Both the position numbers and the translations under genes were made by a program. From NCBI GenBank assembly GCA_902768785.1, contig CACXMM010000017.1:23454-87453 (forward strand): a DNA stretch of 64,000 bases, in the 5' to 3' direction. Numbering within the stretch: the first letter of the stretch is position 1; each line of letters begins with the position of its first letter. A model generated the notes under the pieces. The model did no database searches. It saw only the letters and a list, made by a program, of their open reading frames with translations, and had not been told where the DNA came from. Shown one piece after another: positions 36,482 through 44,911 of this stretch. This DNA is from an uncultured Prevotellaceae bacterium (GTDB taxonomy: Bacteria; Bacteroidota; Bacteroidia; Bacteroidales; Bacteroidaceae).

Positions 36482-37570
36482 ATGAGCACAACTGAAACAC
36501 AGTATTTATGTGGTCTGAAGAAAGAAGACTTTCAGACCACGATAAACGGAAAGAATACCGATCTGTACATCCTGAAGAACAGTCAGGGGTACGAAGTAGC
36601 AATCACCAATTACGGAGGAGCAATCGTTGCCATCATGGTACCCGACAAAGAGGGTAATGTGGCTAATGTGATCCAGGGTAACGACAACATCAAGGCTGCC
36701 ACCAGTGGCGCCGAGCCCTATCTCTCCACCCTGATCGGACGTTTTGGCAACCGCATCAAGGATGGTAAATTCACCCTCAACGGAAAGGAGTACCACCTCG
36801 CGCTGAACGATGGTCCCAATTCCCTCCACGGCGGTCCTGCTGGATTCCATGCCCAGGTATGGGATGCCTTCCAGATGAGTGACAACACCTTGGTCCTCAA
36901 CTACGTATCTCCTTACCTCGAGGAAGGCTTCACCGGAGAGATGAAAGTGACTGTTGTCTATACATTTAGCGATGATAACGAGTTGATCATCGGCTACATG
37001 GCAACAACCAACAAGAAGACCATCATCAACCTGACCAATCACGGATTCTTCTCATTGTCAGGTATCGCTGATCCCACCCCGACTATTGATGATCAGATTT
37101 GTGAGATCAACGCCGACTTCTTCCTCCCCATCGACAAGACATCCATTCCTACGGGCGAGATCCTGAAAGTGGAAGGCACACCCTTCGACTTCCGTACTCC
37201 CAAACCCTTCGGACAGGATATCAATGCCGACAACGAACAGATTCAGAACGGTAGCGGATTTGACCACTGCTACGTACTCAACAAGAAAGAGGAAGGTGAG
37301 CTGAGCTTCGCTGCTCGCATCACCGACCCCAAGAGCGGCCGTACCATGGAGGTATTTACCACAGAGCCGGGAATCCAGCTCTATACAGGTAACTTCGAGA
37401 ATGGCTACAAAGGTCAGCATGGAGCGACCTTCCCACGTCGCAGTGCTGTATGCTTAGAGGCACAGCATTTCCCCGATAGTCCGAACCGTCCATACTTCCC
37501 CTCCGTTGTGATCCGTCCAGGACAGCAGTATAAGCAGAAGACTATTTATAAGTTCGGTGTTATCTCTTGA
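36482..37570 (+). CDS. galM: Aldose 1-epimerase (cytoplasmic galactose mutarotase)
   Basis: This 362-residue protein interconverts alpha and beta anomers of galactose and other aldoses. Family motifs present are I-G-R-F-G-N-R-I near residue 84, the catalytic His in L-T-N-H-G-F-F near 183, and the general base Glu in E-P-G-I-Q-L-Y near 302. There is no signal peptide, so it acts in the cytosol and supplies alpha-galactose to GalK 22 bases downstream. The ATG at 36482 is preferred to an in-frame TTG three codons upstream. A secreted paralogue lies at 43691. Confidence 0.93.
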   Translation: MSTTETQYLCGLKKEDFQTTINGKNTDLYILKNSQGYEVAITNYGGAIVAIMVPDKEGNVANVIQGNDNIKAATSGAEPYLSTLIGRFGNRIKDGKFTLNGKEYHLALNDGPNSLHGGPAGFHAQVWDAFQMSDNTLVLNYVSPYLEEGFTGEMKVTVVYTFSDDNELIIGYMATTNKKTIINLTNHGFFSLSGIADPTPTIDDQICEINADFFLPIDKTSIPTGEILKVEGTPFDFRTPKPFGQDINADNEQIQNGSGFDHCYVLNKKEEGELSFAARITDPKSGRTMEVFTTEPGIQLYTGNFENGYKGQHGATFPRRSAVCLEAQHFPDSPNRPYFPSVVIRPGQQYKQKTIYKFGVIS

Positions 37571-37592
37571 TAATCAAAAAAGGTAAAAGCTT

Positions 37593-38759
37593 ATGATGAA
37601 GATTGATCATGTAAGAAGTCGCTTCGTGAAGCACTTCGATGGTATGACAGGTAACGTTTATGCTTCTCCTGGTCGTATTAACCTGATTGGTGAGCACACC
37701 GACTATAATGGCGGATTCGTTTTCCCCGGAGCTGTTGACTGTGGTATCATGGCAGAGATGCGTGCCAATGGAACGGAAGATACCGTGATGGCCTACGCTA
37801 TCGATCTCAAAGACCGTGTTGATTTCAAGCTCAGCGACCCGAAGGGTCCGAAAGCCAGCTGGGCACGCTATATCTATGGCATTGCCAAAGAGATGCAAAA
37901 GTTAGGTGTTCCCGTGAAGGGATTTAACATCGCCTTCTCCGGTGATGTTCCTCTGGGGGCCGGCATGTCATCATCGGCTGCTATGGAGAGCTGCTTCGCC
38001 TTCGGTCTGAACGATATCTTCGGCGGCAACAAGGTGAGTCAGTGGGATATGGTACTGGCCGGACAAGCCACCGAGCATAACTATTGCGGTGTGAACTGCG
38101 GTATCATGGATCAGTTCGCCAGTGTCTTCGGACAGGCTGGTAAGCTGATGCGCCTCGACTGCCGCAGTCGTGAGTTCGAGTATTTCCCCTTCGACCCGAA
38201 GGGTTACAAGCTCGTTCTCCTGAACTCCTGTGTGAAGCACGAGCTCGCCGGATCGCCCTACAACGACCGTCGTAACTCTTGCGAGAACGTGGTGAAAGCC
38301 ATTGCTGCCAAGCACCCCGAAGGAAAGTTCGAGACACTGCGTGACTGCACTTGGGAACAGCTCGATGAGGTTCGCGCCGAGGTAGGCGAAGAGGACTACA
38401 AGCGTGCTCACTTCGTTCTTGGTGAGAAAGACCGTGTGCTGGCAGTCTGCGATGCCCTGGTGGCAGGCGACTACGAGACCGTTGGAAAGAAGATGTACGA
38501 GACCCACGAAGGACTGTCGAAGGAGTACGAGGTATCCTGCGAGGAACTCGACTTCCTGAATGAGGTAGCCAAGGAGAACGGTGTCACTGGTAGCCGTATC
38601 ATGGGTGGTGGCTTCGGAGGCTGTACCATCAACCTCGTGAAGAACGAGTTGTACGACAAGTTCATCGCTGATGCACGTGCCAAGTACAAGGCAAAGTTCA
38701 ACCGCGACCTGAAGGTCTATGACGTGGTGATCGGTGATGGCTCTCGCCGTCTCTGTTAA
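37593..38759 (+). CDS. galK: Galactokinase
   Basis: This 388-residue GHMP kinase phosphorylates alpha-D-galactose at C1, the entry to the Leloir pathway. The galactokinase signature G-R-I-N-L-I-G-E-H-T-D-Y is at residues 27-38, including catalytic Arg28, Glu34 and Asp37. The ATP loop P-L-G-A-G-M-S-S-S-A-A is near 125, and the C-terminal G-G-G-F-G-G loop near 336. It is the second gene of galM-galK and ends at a strong terminator. galT and galE are not in this window. Confidence 0.96.
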   Translation: MMKIDHVRSRFVKHFDGMTGNVYASPGRINLIGEHTDYNGGFVFPGAVDCGIMAEMRANGTEDTVMAYAIDLKDRVDFKLSDPKGPKASWARYIYGIAKEMQKLGVPVKGFNIAFSGDVPLGAGMSSSAAMESCFAFGLNDIFGGNKVSQWDMVLAGQATEHNYCGVNCGIMDQFASVFGQAGKLMRLDCRSREFEYFPFDPKGYKLVLLNSCVKHELAGSPYNDRRNSCENVVKAIAAKHPEGKFETLRDCTWEQLDEVRAEVGEEDYKRAHFVLGEKDRVLAVCDALVAGDYETVGKKMYETHEGLSKEYEVSCEELDFLNEVAKENGVTGSRIMGGGFGGCTINLVKNELYDKFIADARAKYKAKFNRDLKVYDVVIGDGSRRLC

Positions 38760-38792
38760 CAGACAGACTAATACACCTATTATACTTACTAT

Positions 38793-38819
38793 GGGCATGC
38801 CGGTGGGCATGCCCTTTTT
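38793..38819 (+). terminator. Intrinsic terminator after galK
   Basis: A perfect 9-bp stem GGGCATGCC/GGCATGCCC with a 4-base loop, followed by TTTTT, 34 bases past the galK stop. Confidence 0.9.
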
Positions 38820-38980
38820 GTGTATCCCCCACTACACTACCCTCCTCTTCATGACCATTTTAATCCAACCTTCAAAAGCAGTTCCCTTCGTTTTCGATAA
38901 TTTATCTTGTTTCTGTTTCAAATATCGAAAATAATTACTATCTTTGCATAGAACTAATAACATTTGTTTTTTTAGAGCCA

Positions 38981-39379
38981 ATGAAAAAGTATATTATTTT
39001 AGGTATTATCTTATTTGCAGTTCTTGTATCCTTTTCGTGTAAGAACACAAATACCCCTATTGCTCCTGTTAAACAAGAGGTAAAGGAAAACGTTAGATAC
39101 AGATTATTCCCTACAGAAAACATTTGGACCTTCTTAAAATTGGACACTCGAAACGGAAAGATCTGGCAAGTACAGTATTCAATCAGCAACGATAATCGTG
39201 GCGAGATTGTCTTAAACAACAATGCCCTTGTTTCTAGTGAGGTTGCTGAGAACGGACGTTTCACCCTTCACCCCACACAAAATATGTTTAATTTCATTCT
39301 CCTTGATCAAACAGATGGTAAAATGTGGCAGGTCCAATGGTCAATGGAAGATGGAAACAGAGGTATTATACCCATGTAA
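38981..39379 (+). CDS. Small lipoprotein with a duplicated domain
   Basis: This 132-residue protein has a lipoprotein signal (residues 1-20, with V-S-F-S-C as lipobox, Cys20). The mature part is a tandem duplication: residues 40-77 and 92-132 share the pattern (R)-x-x-L-x-P-T-x-N-(I/M)-x-x-F-(L/I)-x-L-D-x-x-x-G-K-(I/M)-W-Q-V-Q. I recognise the repeat as a widespread uncharacterised Bacteroidetes type but know no function. The -7 box TATCTTTG is at 38939-38946. The DNA is AT-richer than the neighbouring operons, as in the helicase gene that follows by 100 bases. Confidence 0.8.
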   Translation: MKKYIILGIILFAVLVSFSCKNTNTPIAPVKQEVKENVRYRLFPTENIWTFLKLDTRNGKIWQVQYSISNDNRGEIVLNNNALVSSEVAENGRFTLHPTQNMFNFILLDQTDGKMWQVQWSMEDGNRGIIPM

Positions 39380-39498
39380 TTATACACATATAATAATCGA
39401 ATAGGAATATAAGCAGCGATACACTTGTATTCTATAGCAAAGATTGTAAAGGGACCTGAACCAATTAAACCGATTCTCTATTGGTGAATATTTCTCAC

Positions 39499-42108
39499 AT
39501 GAACATTCTTTATTGTTCCATAATAATAGCACTCCTTCTCATTGGCATAATGGCTTTTATGTCAATGAGAAAAAAGTATAGCAAAAAATCGGAGGAACTG
39601 GAAGAAGAAGTATCAAATCTGGCGGTTTACCAATCCCCTTATAGCTATGATAATGCAAGAGAGAGATTAATAAAAGAGCAGGAAAGGACTTTTGATGATT
39701 TGGAGTTACTAATAGATAATAGCTTTGATGACCATATCATATCTGCAAAAGAGACAGAAGATATCACAAATCATTTTAACGATATCTTTAAAAAAGCCTA
39801 CTCATTAAAAAAGAAACTGGAGTTCTTTCATATAGAGCCTTCTGAGCGAATCACGAAACTGATAAACGATTTTGGTTCTATTCATCATATTGTAAAAAGA
39901 CATAACGAGGCCGTGATTGGAAAGCGACTCGAACTAAACAAAGAGTTCTTTGACCACTGCCTTGCTTATCCTCTCGATAACCAACAACGTCGCTCAATCG
40001 TATCGGAAGAAGACAATTGTCTTGTGGTTAGTAGTGCGGGCAGCGGAAAAACCTCATCGATCGTTGGAAAAGTAAAATACTTGATCGAGAAAAAGGGGAT
40101 TGACCCGAATAGAATCTTATTAATTAGTTACACGAACAAGGCGGCAGCTGAACTGACGGAAAGAATGGGTATATCAGGACTACGTGGTTACACTTTCCAT
40201 AAACTTGCACTTGAATTGATAGGACAGGCAACAGGCCAGAAGCCCACTATCTGTGACAATACAGATGCATTGTTTGTGAAGATCTACCATGAACTACTTT
40301 CAGATAAACGATTTCGGGAAGCCATTGTAGAGTATTTTGTTGATTATCAAGATCAGGAGGATTGGGAGAAAAAGAAAGATGAAAGACGGCAGTATTTGTC
40401 AGAGCAAAAATACGTAAAGTTAAAAGCACTACTCCCAGATATGGATGGAAATGCCGTCTATGTTAGAAGTGAACAAGAACAAAAGATCTGTTTTGTCTTA
40501 TCTTCTCTTGGCATAAACTACAGATATGAAGAACCATACGAACATCAAATAGCCGATGAAAGGCACTCTCAATACAAACCTGACTTCTCTATCTATTATG
40601 AAAAGAACGGAAAGTCACAGCGTATCTATTTAGAACACTTTGGAGTAGATGAGCATGGCTTAGTACCTTTATGGTTTGCAAAGGACAGAGGAATCACTTA
40701 TGAAGAGGCGAATCAACAATACGGAGATGGTATTACATGGAAGAAGGATGTTCATAAGAAATACGGGACAACCCTCCTGACTTCATCAAGTGCTGATTTT
40801 CATTATTATGATATACGTGAAAAGCTACGCTCCATGCTTAGCAAATCAGGAGTACCCCTTTTCCCTAAGTCAGAAAAAGAACTTTATGAATTAATTCTAC
40901 CCCAAAATAGCAAACAAGAAAAGCAGTTTATCCGTCTGGTTGTTACCTTTGTGACATTATTAAAATCCAGTTGCCAATCTTTAAAAGAAGTATTGAATAA
41001 AGTACAGGACGAAAGAAGTACTTTTATCATTAAACGGATATTCTGTCCCGTAATAGAGAAGTACAATGAAATATTAAATCAAATGGGACAAATAGATTTT
41101 ACAGATGCAATTCTTATGGCTACTCAGCTTTGCAATCAAAATCATCCCATTTCTTTTGACTACATTATAGTAGATGAATTCCAAGACATCTCTGTTGACA
41201 GATATCATTTCCTTCAAGCACTTCGAGACGGGAATCCTCCGGCCAAACTCTATTGTGTTGGAGATGACTGGCAATCCATCTATCGCTTTTCCGGTAGTGA
41301 CATGGCTTTGTTTAATCATTTTGCAGATTATTTTGGTCCAACTGAAATCAACAAGATAGAAACGACTTATCGTTTTGGTGAACCACTTGTCAGCCTTTCG
41401 TCCCATTTTATTCAACAGAACAAAGCTCAGATAACCAAAAAAATTCACCCGTTTAGTAGCAATGCAAAAACCGAATTGTCTTTCCATTCCTACGAACGTA
41501 GTAATTATTGTGAGACCATTTGTCGTTTAGTCGCATCTATACCTTTGGATAAGACCATATTCCTATTAGGCCGTTATTCCTTTGATGATTATTACCTTTC
41601 ATTTATGTTTCAAGGAGTAAAAGAGGGAGGCCGATTCTATTACATCATCAACGGACGGAGAATTGAGTTTCTGACTGTTCACAAATCTAAAGGTCTTGAA
41701 GCAGACTATGTGATAATACTCCAATGTAACAAAGATTTATACGGATTCCCATCACGTATTAGTGATGACCCAGTTCTTGACCATGTTCTCACTAAAAGCG
41801 ACCAATTCCCTTATGGAGAGGAACGACGGCTTTTCTATGTAGCTATCACAAGAGCGAAGATTAAAACTATGGTACTTTATGATCAGCGTTTCCCTTCTGT
41901 CTTTGTAAATGAATTTCTACATCCACAAAGCATCACTGAAGAGAGCTATTTAATCCATCCCAATGCTAATAAGAAATGGACACGATCAGCCGACAGATTC
42001 CTTTTATCTCTTCATCGTGAAGGGAAAAGCATCAGGTATATTTCAGAGAAGATGGGACGAAGCCAAACATCAATCATCATGCGATTAGGGAAATTAGGTG
42101 TTGAATGA
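39499..42108 (+). CDS. Membrane-anchored UvrD/helicase IV-like SF1 helicase with nuclease-like insertion
   Basis: This is an 869-residue protein. A hydrophobic segment at residues 2-21 suggests an N-terminal anchor, followed by a coiled-coil-like stretch (30-150). SF1 helicase motifs are intact: Walker A S-A-G-S-G-K-T-S (179-186), D-E-F-Q-D (558-562), G-D-D-W-Q-S-I-Y-R-F-S-G (about 588-599), T-V-H-K-S-K-G-L-E, and V-A-I-T-R-A-K near the end. Between helicase motifs sits a PD-(D/E)XK-like block, P-D-F (361-363) and Y-L-E-H-F-G (377-382). The last 40 residues look like a helix-turn-helix. I chose the ATG at 39499 over an in-frame TTG at 39481. AT-rich composition suggests transfer. Role unknown; DNA repair or defence is possible. 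Confidence 0.85.
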   Translation: MNILYCSIIIALLLIGIMAFMSMRKKYSKKSEELEEEVSNLAVYQSPYSYDNARERLIKEQERTFDDLELLIDNSFDDHIISAKETEDITNHFNDIFKKAYSLKKKLEFFHIEPSERITKLINDFGSIHHIVKRHNEAVIGKRLELNKEFFDHCLAYPLDNQQRRSIVSEEDNCLVVSSAGSGKTSSIVGKVKYLIEKKGIDPNRILLISYTNKAAAELTERMGISGLRGYTFHKLALELIGQATGQKPTICDNTDALFVKIYHELLSDKRFREAIVEYFVDYQDQEDWEKKKDERRQYLSEQKYVKLKALLPDMDGNAVYVRSEQEQKICFVLSSLGINYRYEEPYEHQIADERHSQYKPDFSIYYEKNGKSQRIYLEHFGVDEHGLVPLWFAKDRGITYEEANQQYGDGITWKKDVHKKYGTTLLTSSSADFHYYDIREKLRSMLSKSGVPLFPKSEKELYELILPQNSKQEKQFIRLVVTFVTLLKSSCQSLKEVLNKVQDERSTFIIKRIFCPVIEKYNEILNQMGQIDFTDAILMATQLCNQNHPISFDYIIVDEFQDISVDRYHFLQALRDGNPPAKLYCVGDDWQSIYRFSGSDMALFNHFADYFGPTEINKIETTYRFGEPLVSLSSHFIQQNKAQITKKIHPFSSNAKTELSFHSYERSNYCETICRLVASIPLDKTIFLLGRYSFDDYYLSFMFQGVKEGGRFYYIINGRRIEFLTVHKSKGLEADYVIILQCNKDLYGFPSRISDDPVLDHVLTKSDQFPYGEERRLFYVAITRAKIKTMVLYDQRFPSVFVNEFLHPQSITEESYLIHPNANKKWTRSADRFLLSLHREGKSIRYISEKMGRSQTSIIMRLGKLGVE

Positions 42109-42134
42109 ATGAAAATCTGTTGGTCTGAATAAAA

Positions 42135-42240
42135 TGTGCAGATGCGTTGCACAAGTTGTGCAGATATGTTGCACAAAGTGTGCAAAGGCTCTGCACAAGT
42201 TGTGCATTAGTGTTGCACTGAATGTGCTCTGATTTTGCTT
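42135..42240. repeat. 22-bp tandem palindromic array C (4-5 units)
   Basis: Units start at 42135, 42157, 42179, 42201 and (decayed) 42223, exactly 22 bp apart. Each contains TGTGCA-N6/8-TGCACA-type arms. The array has the same unit length as arrays A and B near 5.0-5.6 kb but an unrelated sequence. Confidence 0.88.
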
Positions 42241-42395
42241 CGAACCTGAAGCTACACCAACAGTAAATGGTTACCCTATCATTTCTGTGTTATCTGAGAT
42301 TTCTGTGTGAGCTTATTCATTTCTTTATTTCAGCGCGTCTTCATGTTACATAAACTTTGTGAAACCAGTATTTCGAAAATTTATAGTGATGAGAA

Positions 42396-42427
42396 TTTGC
42401 AAGGTAAGCGGCAAAAGAGTATATTTG
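42396..42427 (+). promoter_or_regulatory. Promoter of the DUF4380 gene
   Basis: A -33 TTTG (42396-42399), a 20-base spacer and the -7 box TATATTTG (42420-42427), 32 bases before the ATG at 42460. Confidence 0.75.
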
Positions 42428-42459
42428 CAAACAGAATTATCAACTATCATGGAATCAAT

Positions 42460-43365
42460 ATGAAGAAGACATTCGTAGCTATCGTACTGGCAGCATGCGC
42501 CAGTGTATCCGTTCACGCGGCCAATACCGTGGAGAATCAGTCGGTACCGTACGTAAAACAGGACAATCAGCGTTACACCCTTCAGACAGGCGACCTCACG
42601 ATGGTTGTTGATGCCGCTGCCGGCGGTAAGATCCTGTCGTTCAAATACAAGGACAAGGAAGTGATCTCACAGTCGAGATGGCCGGAGACTTTCGGCAGTA
42701 CGTTCTGGACCAGTCCGCAGAAAGAATGGAACTGGCCTCCCGTTCCTGAGTACGACAAGCAAGCCTATACCGTGGAGGAGCAGGGAGAGACGCTGCTGCT
42801 AACCAGTGGGGTGTCACCCCGACTGGGTTACCGCATCAGTAAGTCGTTTGCTGTGGATAACAAGCGTCACGCCTTTGTCATCACTTACTCGATCAAGAAC
42901 GAGAGCAAGGACACACGGAGCGTGGCACCCTGGGAGATCACCCGCGTTCCGAACGAAGGACTGATTTTCTTCGATGCCCCCACCGAGAGTATCACCCCTG
43001 CAGGACTGATGCCCTTCAAGTCGGAATACGGCATCTCATGGTATGCCACCGATGTGGCCAACGAGAACCGTAAGGTGAATGCTGATGGTAAAGGATGGCT
43101 GGCGTATATCAACGACGGACTGCTATTGGTGAAGAAGTTCCAGGATCTGAAGGCCGGACAACCTGCCCCCGAAGAAGCAGAGATACAAGTGTATGTGAAC
43201 AGGGGTAAGTCATATATTGAATTGGAAAGTCAGGGGACTTATACTACCCTCAAGCCCGGTGAGTCGTTGCAGTGGTCAGTGAAGTGGTATCTGCTGCCCT
43301 ATGAGAAAGAAGCCACCCCATCGAAGAAGCTCCTGAAGGATGTCAGGAAAGCCATTAAGAAATAG
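42460..43365 (+). CDS. Secreted DUF4380 protein (mutarotase-like fold)
   Basis: This 301-residue protein has a clear signal peptide (M-K-K-T-F-V-A-I-V-L-A-A-C..., cut near V-H-A-A). The mature chain starts with a beta-rich domain containing G-G-K-I-L-S-F-K-Y-K-D-K-E, followed by an F-W-T-S-P-Q-K-E-W-N-W-P-P segment typical of DUF4380. That family is related to the galactose mutarotase/glycoside-binding superfamily; catalysis is not established. The frame opens far upstream, but a promoter at 42396-42427 makes 42460 the start. It stands alone, just upstream of the arabinose operon, and may help handle extracellular sugars. Confidence 0.82.
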   Translation: MKKTFVAIVLAACASVSVHAANTVENQSVPYVKQDNQRYTLQTGDLTMVVDAAAGGKILSFKYKDKEVISQSRWPETFGSTFWTSPQKEWNWPPVPEYDKQAYTVEEQGETLLLTSGVSPRLGYRISKSFAVDNKRHAFVITYSIKNESKDTRSVAPWEITRVPNEGLIFFDAPTESITPAGLMPFKSEYGISWYATDVANENRKVNADGKGWLAYINDGLLLVKKFQDLKAGQPAPEEAEIQVYVNRGKSYIELESQGTYTTLKPGESLQWSVKWYLLPYEKEATPSKKLLKDVRKAIKK

Positions 43366-43592
43366 GGTATAATTGCTAACCCCACCCTACCCCTCCCCTT
43401 GAATGGGAGGGGAGTCCACCCCCAACCCCTCCCAAAAGGAGGGGATTGCCATTTCTCGTTCCCCGTACCCCGTGCCTTCGAATATCCCCCCCACCTCCGT
43501 TCCCTCGATCAGAAACCAACCAACACTGAAGAAAAACAACAAAAAACAAGTCATAAATAATTAAAAAGTGTCAAAACTACACTCCGATGTAC

Positions 43593-43609
43593 GTTTTATG
43601 TTATAAAAC
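43593..43609. promoter_or_regulatory. Candidate AraR operator 1
   Basis: GTTTTAT-GTT-ATAAAAC is a perfect 7-bp inverted repeat about 80 bases upstream of the first gene of the arabinose operon. Palindromic sites in this position are expected for the NUDIX-type AraR encoded downstream, but the protein's motif was not checked. Confidence 0.45.
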
Positions 43610-43642
43610 ATATTAATGAGAGATACAACATAAACAAATAAT

Positions 43643-43656
43643 GTGTAATTTTACAC
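43643..43656. promoter_or_regulatory. Candidate AraR operator 2 overlapping the -7 region
   Basis: GTGTAA-TT-TTACAC is a perfect 6-bp inverted repeat 34 bases upstream of the galM ATG. It contains TAATTTTA, a plausible degenerate -7 box, so a bound repressor would block transcription. Confidence 0.45.
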
Positions 43657-43690
43657 CCAAATTAATAACTTACTCTAAACAATCAACAAA

Positions 43691-44863
43691 ATGAAAGGTA
43701 TTACAAGAATGATGATGGGAGCAGCCATGGCAGCCATGGTGTTCTCAGCCTGTAACTCCAGTAAGGAGAATCAGCTCACCGCTTCTGGCTTGAACCCAGC
43801 AGCTTTTGACACAACAATCAACGAAAAGCCCGTCAAGCTCTTCACGTTAAAGAACCACAATGGCATGGAGGTGTGCATCACCAACTTCGGTGGCCGTATC
43901 GTCTCGCTGATGGTACCTGACAAGGACAATAACCTGCAGGACGTAGTGTTAGGCTATGACAATGTGGCACAGTATGCCGACTCTGTGAACTCTCCCAGTG
44001 ACTTCGGTGCTTCTATCGGTCGTTATGCCAACCGTATCAAGAACGGTTTGATCACCATTGACGGAAAGACCATCCAGCTTCCCCGTAACAACTTCGGTCA
44101 CTGTCTGCACGGTGGTCCTTCAGGATGGCAGTATCAGGTATATGATGCCAACCAGGCCAATGACTCTACTTTGGTGCTGACGATGCACTCACCCGACGGC
44201 GACAACAACTTCCCCGGTAATGTGGAGGCCAGTGTAACCTTCATCGTACGCAGCAACAACAGCGTAGATATCTCCTACACCGCTACCACCGACCAGAAGA
44301 CCGTCATCAATATGACCAACCACTCTTACTTTAACCTGAACGGTGATCCCAACCAGACCATCGAGAACCACATCCTGCATGTGAACTCCTACTACTATAC
44401 TCCGACCGATGACACCTATATGACAACTGGTGACACCGCTTGGGTGAAGGGCACACCGATGGACTTCATGGAGCCCGTGGAGGTAGGAAAGAACGTGAAC
44501 AACTTCGACTATAAGCCTATCAAGAACGCCAACGGCTTCGATCACAACTGGTGTCTGGCCAGCTATCACGATGGTAAGGGCAACGAGAAGCAGCTCGCAG
44601 CCAGTCTGTACTCTCCCGTTACGGGCATCCGTCTGGAGGTCTATACCAACGAACCGGGTATCCAGGTGTATTCAGGTAACTTCCTTGAGGGTAAGGTAGC
44701 AGGAAAGAAAGGCATCAAGTACCAGAAGCATGCTGGTATCTGTCTGGAGACGCAGAAGTATCCCGACACCCCCAACAAACCCAAGTGGCCCACCGCTATC
44801 CTGAATCCGGGTGAGAAGTACTACTCTCACTGTATCTTCAAGTTCGGTGTAGTGAAAGAATAA
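43691..44863 (+). CDS. Aldose 1-epimerase, lipoprotein (arabinose operon mutarotase)
   Basis: This 390-residue protein is a GalM-type mutarotase with a lipoprotein signal (V-F-S-A-C, Cys20), so it works in the periplasm or at the outer membrane. The catalytic His lies in M-T-N-H-S-Y-F near residue 214 and the Glu in E-P-G-I-Q-V-Y near 322; I-G-R-Y-A-N-R-I is near 113. It heads the arabinose operon, directly before the symporter, and probably supplies the anomer that the transporter takes. Similar mutarotase genes occur in arabinose loci of gut Bacteroides. The mature protein is otherwise of family length. Confidence 0.92.
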   Translation: MKGITRMMMGAAMAAMVFSACNSSKENQLTASGLNPAAFDTTINEKPVKLFTLKNHNGMEVCITNFGGRIVSLMVPDKDNNLQDVVLGYDNVAQYADSVNSPSDFGASIGRYANRIKNGLITIDGKTIQLPRNNFGHCLHGGPSGWQYQVYDANQANDSTLVLTMHSPDGDNNFPGNVEASVTFIVRSNNSVDISYTATTDQKTVINMTNHSYFNLNGDPNQTIENHILHVNSYYYTPTDDTYMTTGDTAWVKGTPMDFMEPVEVGKNVNNFDYKPIKNANGFDHNWCLASYHDGKGNEKQLAASLYSPVTGIRLEVYTNEPGIQVYSGNFLEGKVAGKKGIKYQKHAGICLETQKYPDTPNKPKWPTAILNPGEKYYSHCIFKFGVVKE

Positions 44864-44911
44864 CAACAATCACATGAATTATCATAATAACCCTTTAACA
44901 AATCAAACAAA

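Larger units (their letters stand above)
42109..42459. other. Intergenic region with 22-bp array and promoter
   Basis: No gene is seen. The region contains a 22-bp palindromic array (42135-42240) just past the helicase stop, about 150 bases of AT-rich sequence, and a full promoter for the DUF4380 gene. The reading frame open from 42307 is not coding, because it runs through that promoter. Confidence 0.7.
43366..43690. other. Intergenic region with C/G-rich hairpins and galM upstream signals
   Basis: No gene is seen. Two adjacent C-rich/G-rich hairpins lie at 43390-43412 (CCCCTCCC/GGGAGGGG) and 43426-43444 (CCCCTCC/GGAGGGG), probably serving as terminator or an interspersed element. A related GC-rich tract lies at 2320-2348 after the BspA-like gene. 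Downstream the DNA is AT-rich and holds two palindromes listed separately. Confidence 0.65.

Noticed and set aside
37971-38810. 279-codon minus-strand open frame opposite galK.
   Set aside because: Antisense shadow of galK that even runs through the galK terminator.
42307-42459. 51-codon extension of the DUF4380 protein.
   Set aside because: It spans a full promoter, and the next Met begins a clear signal peptide.
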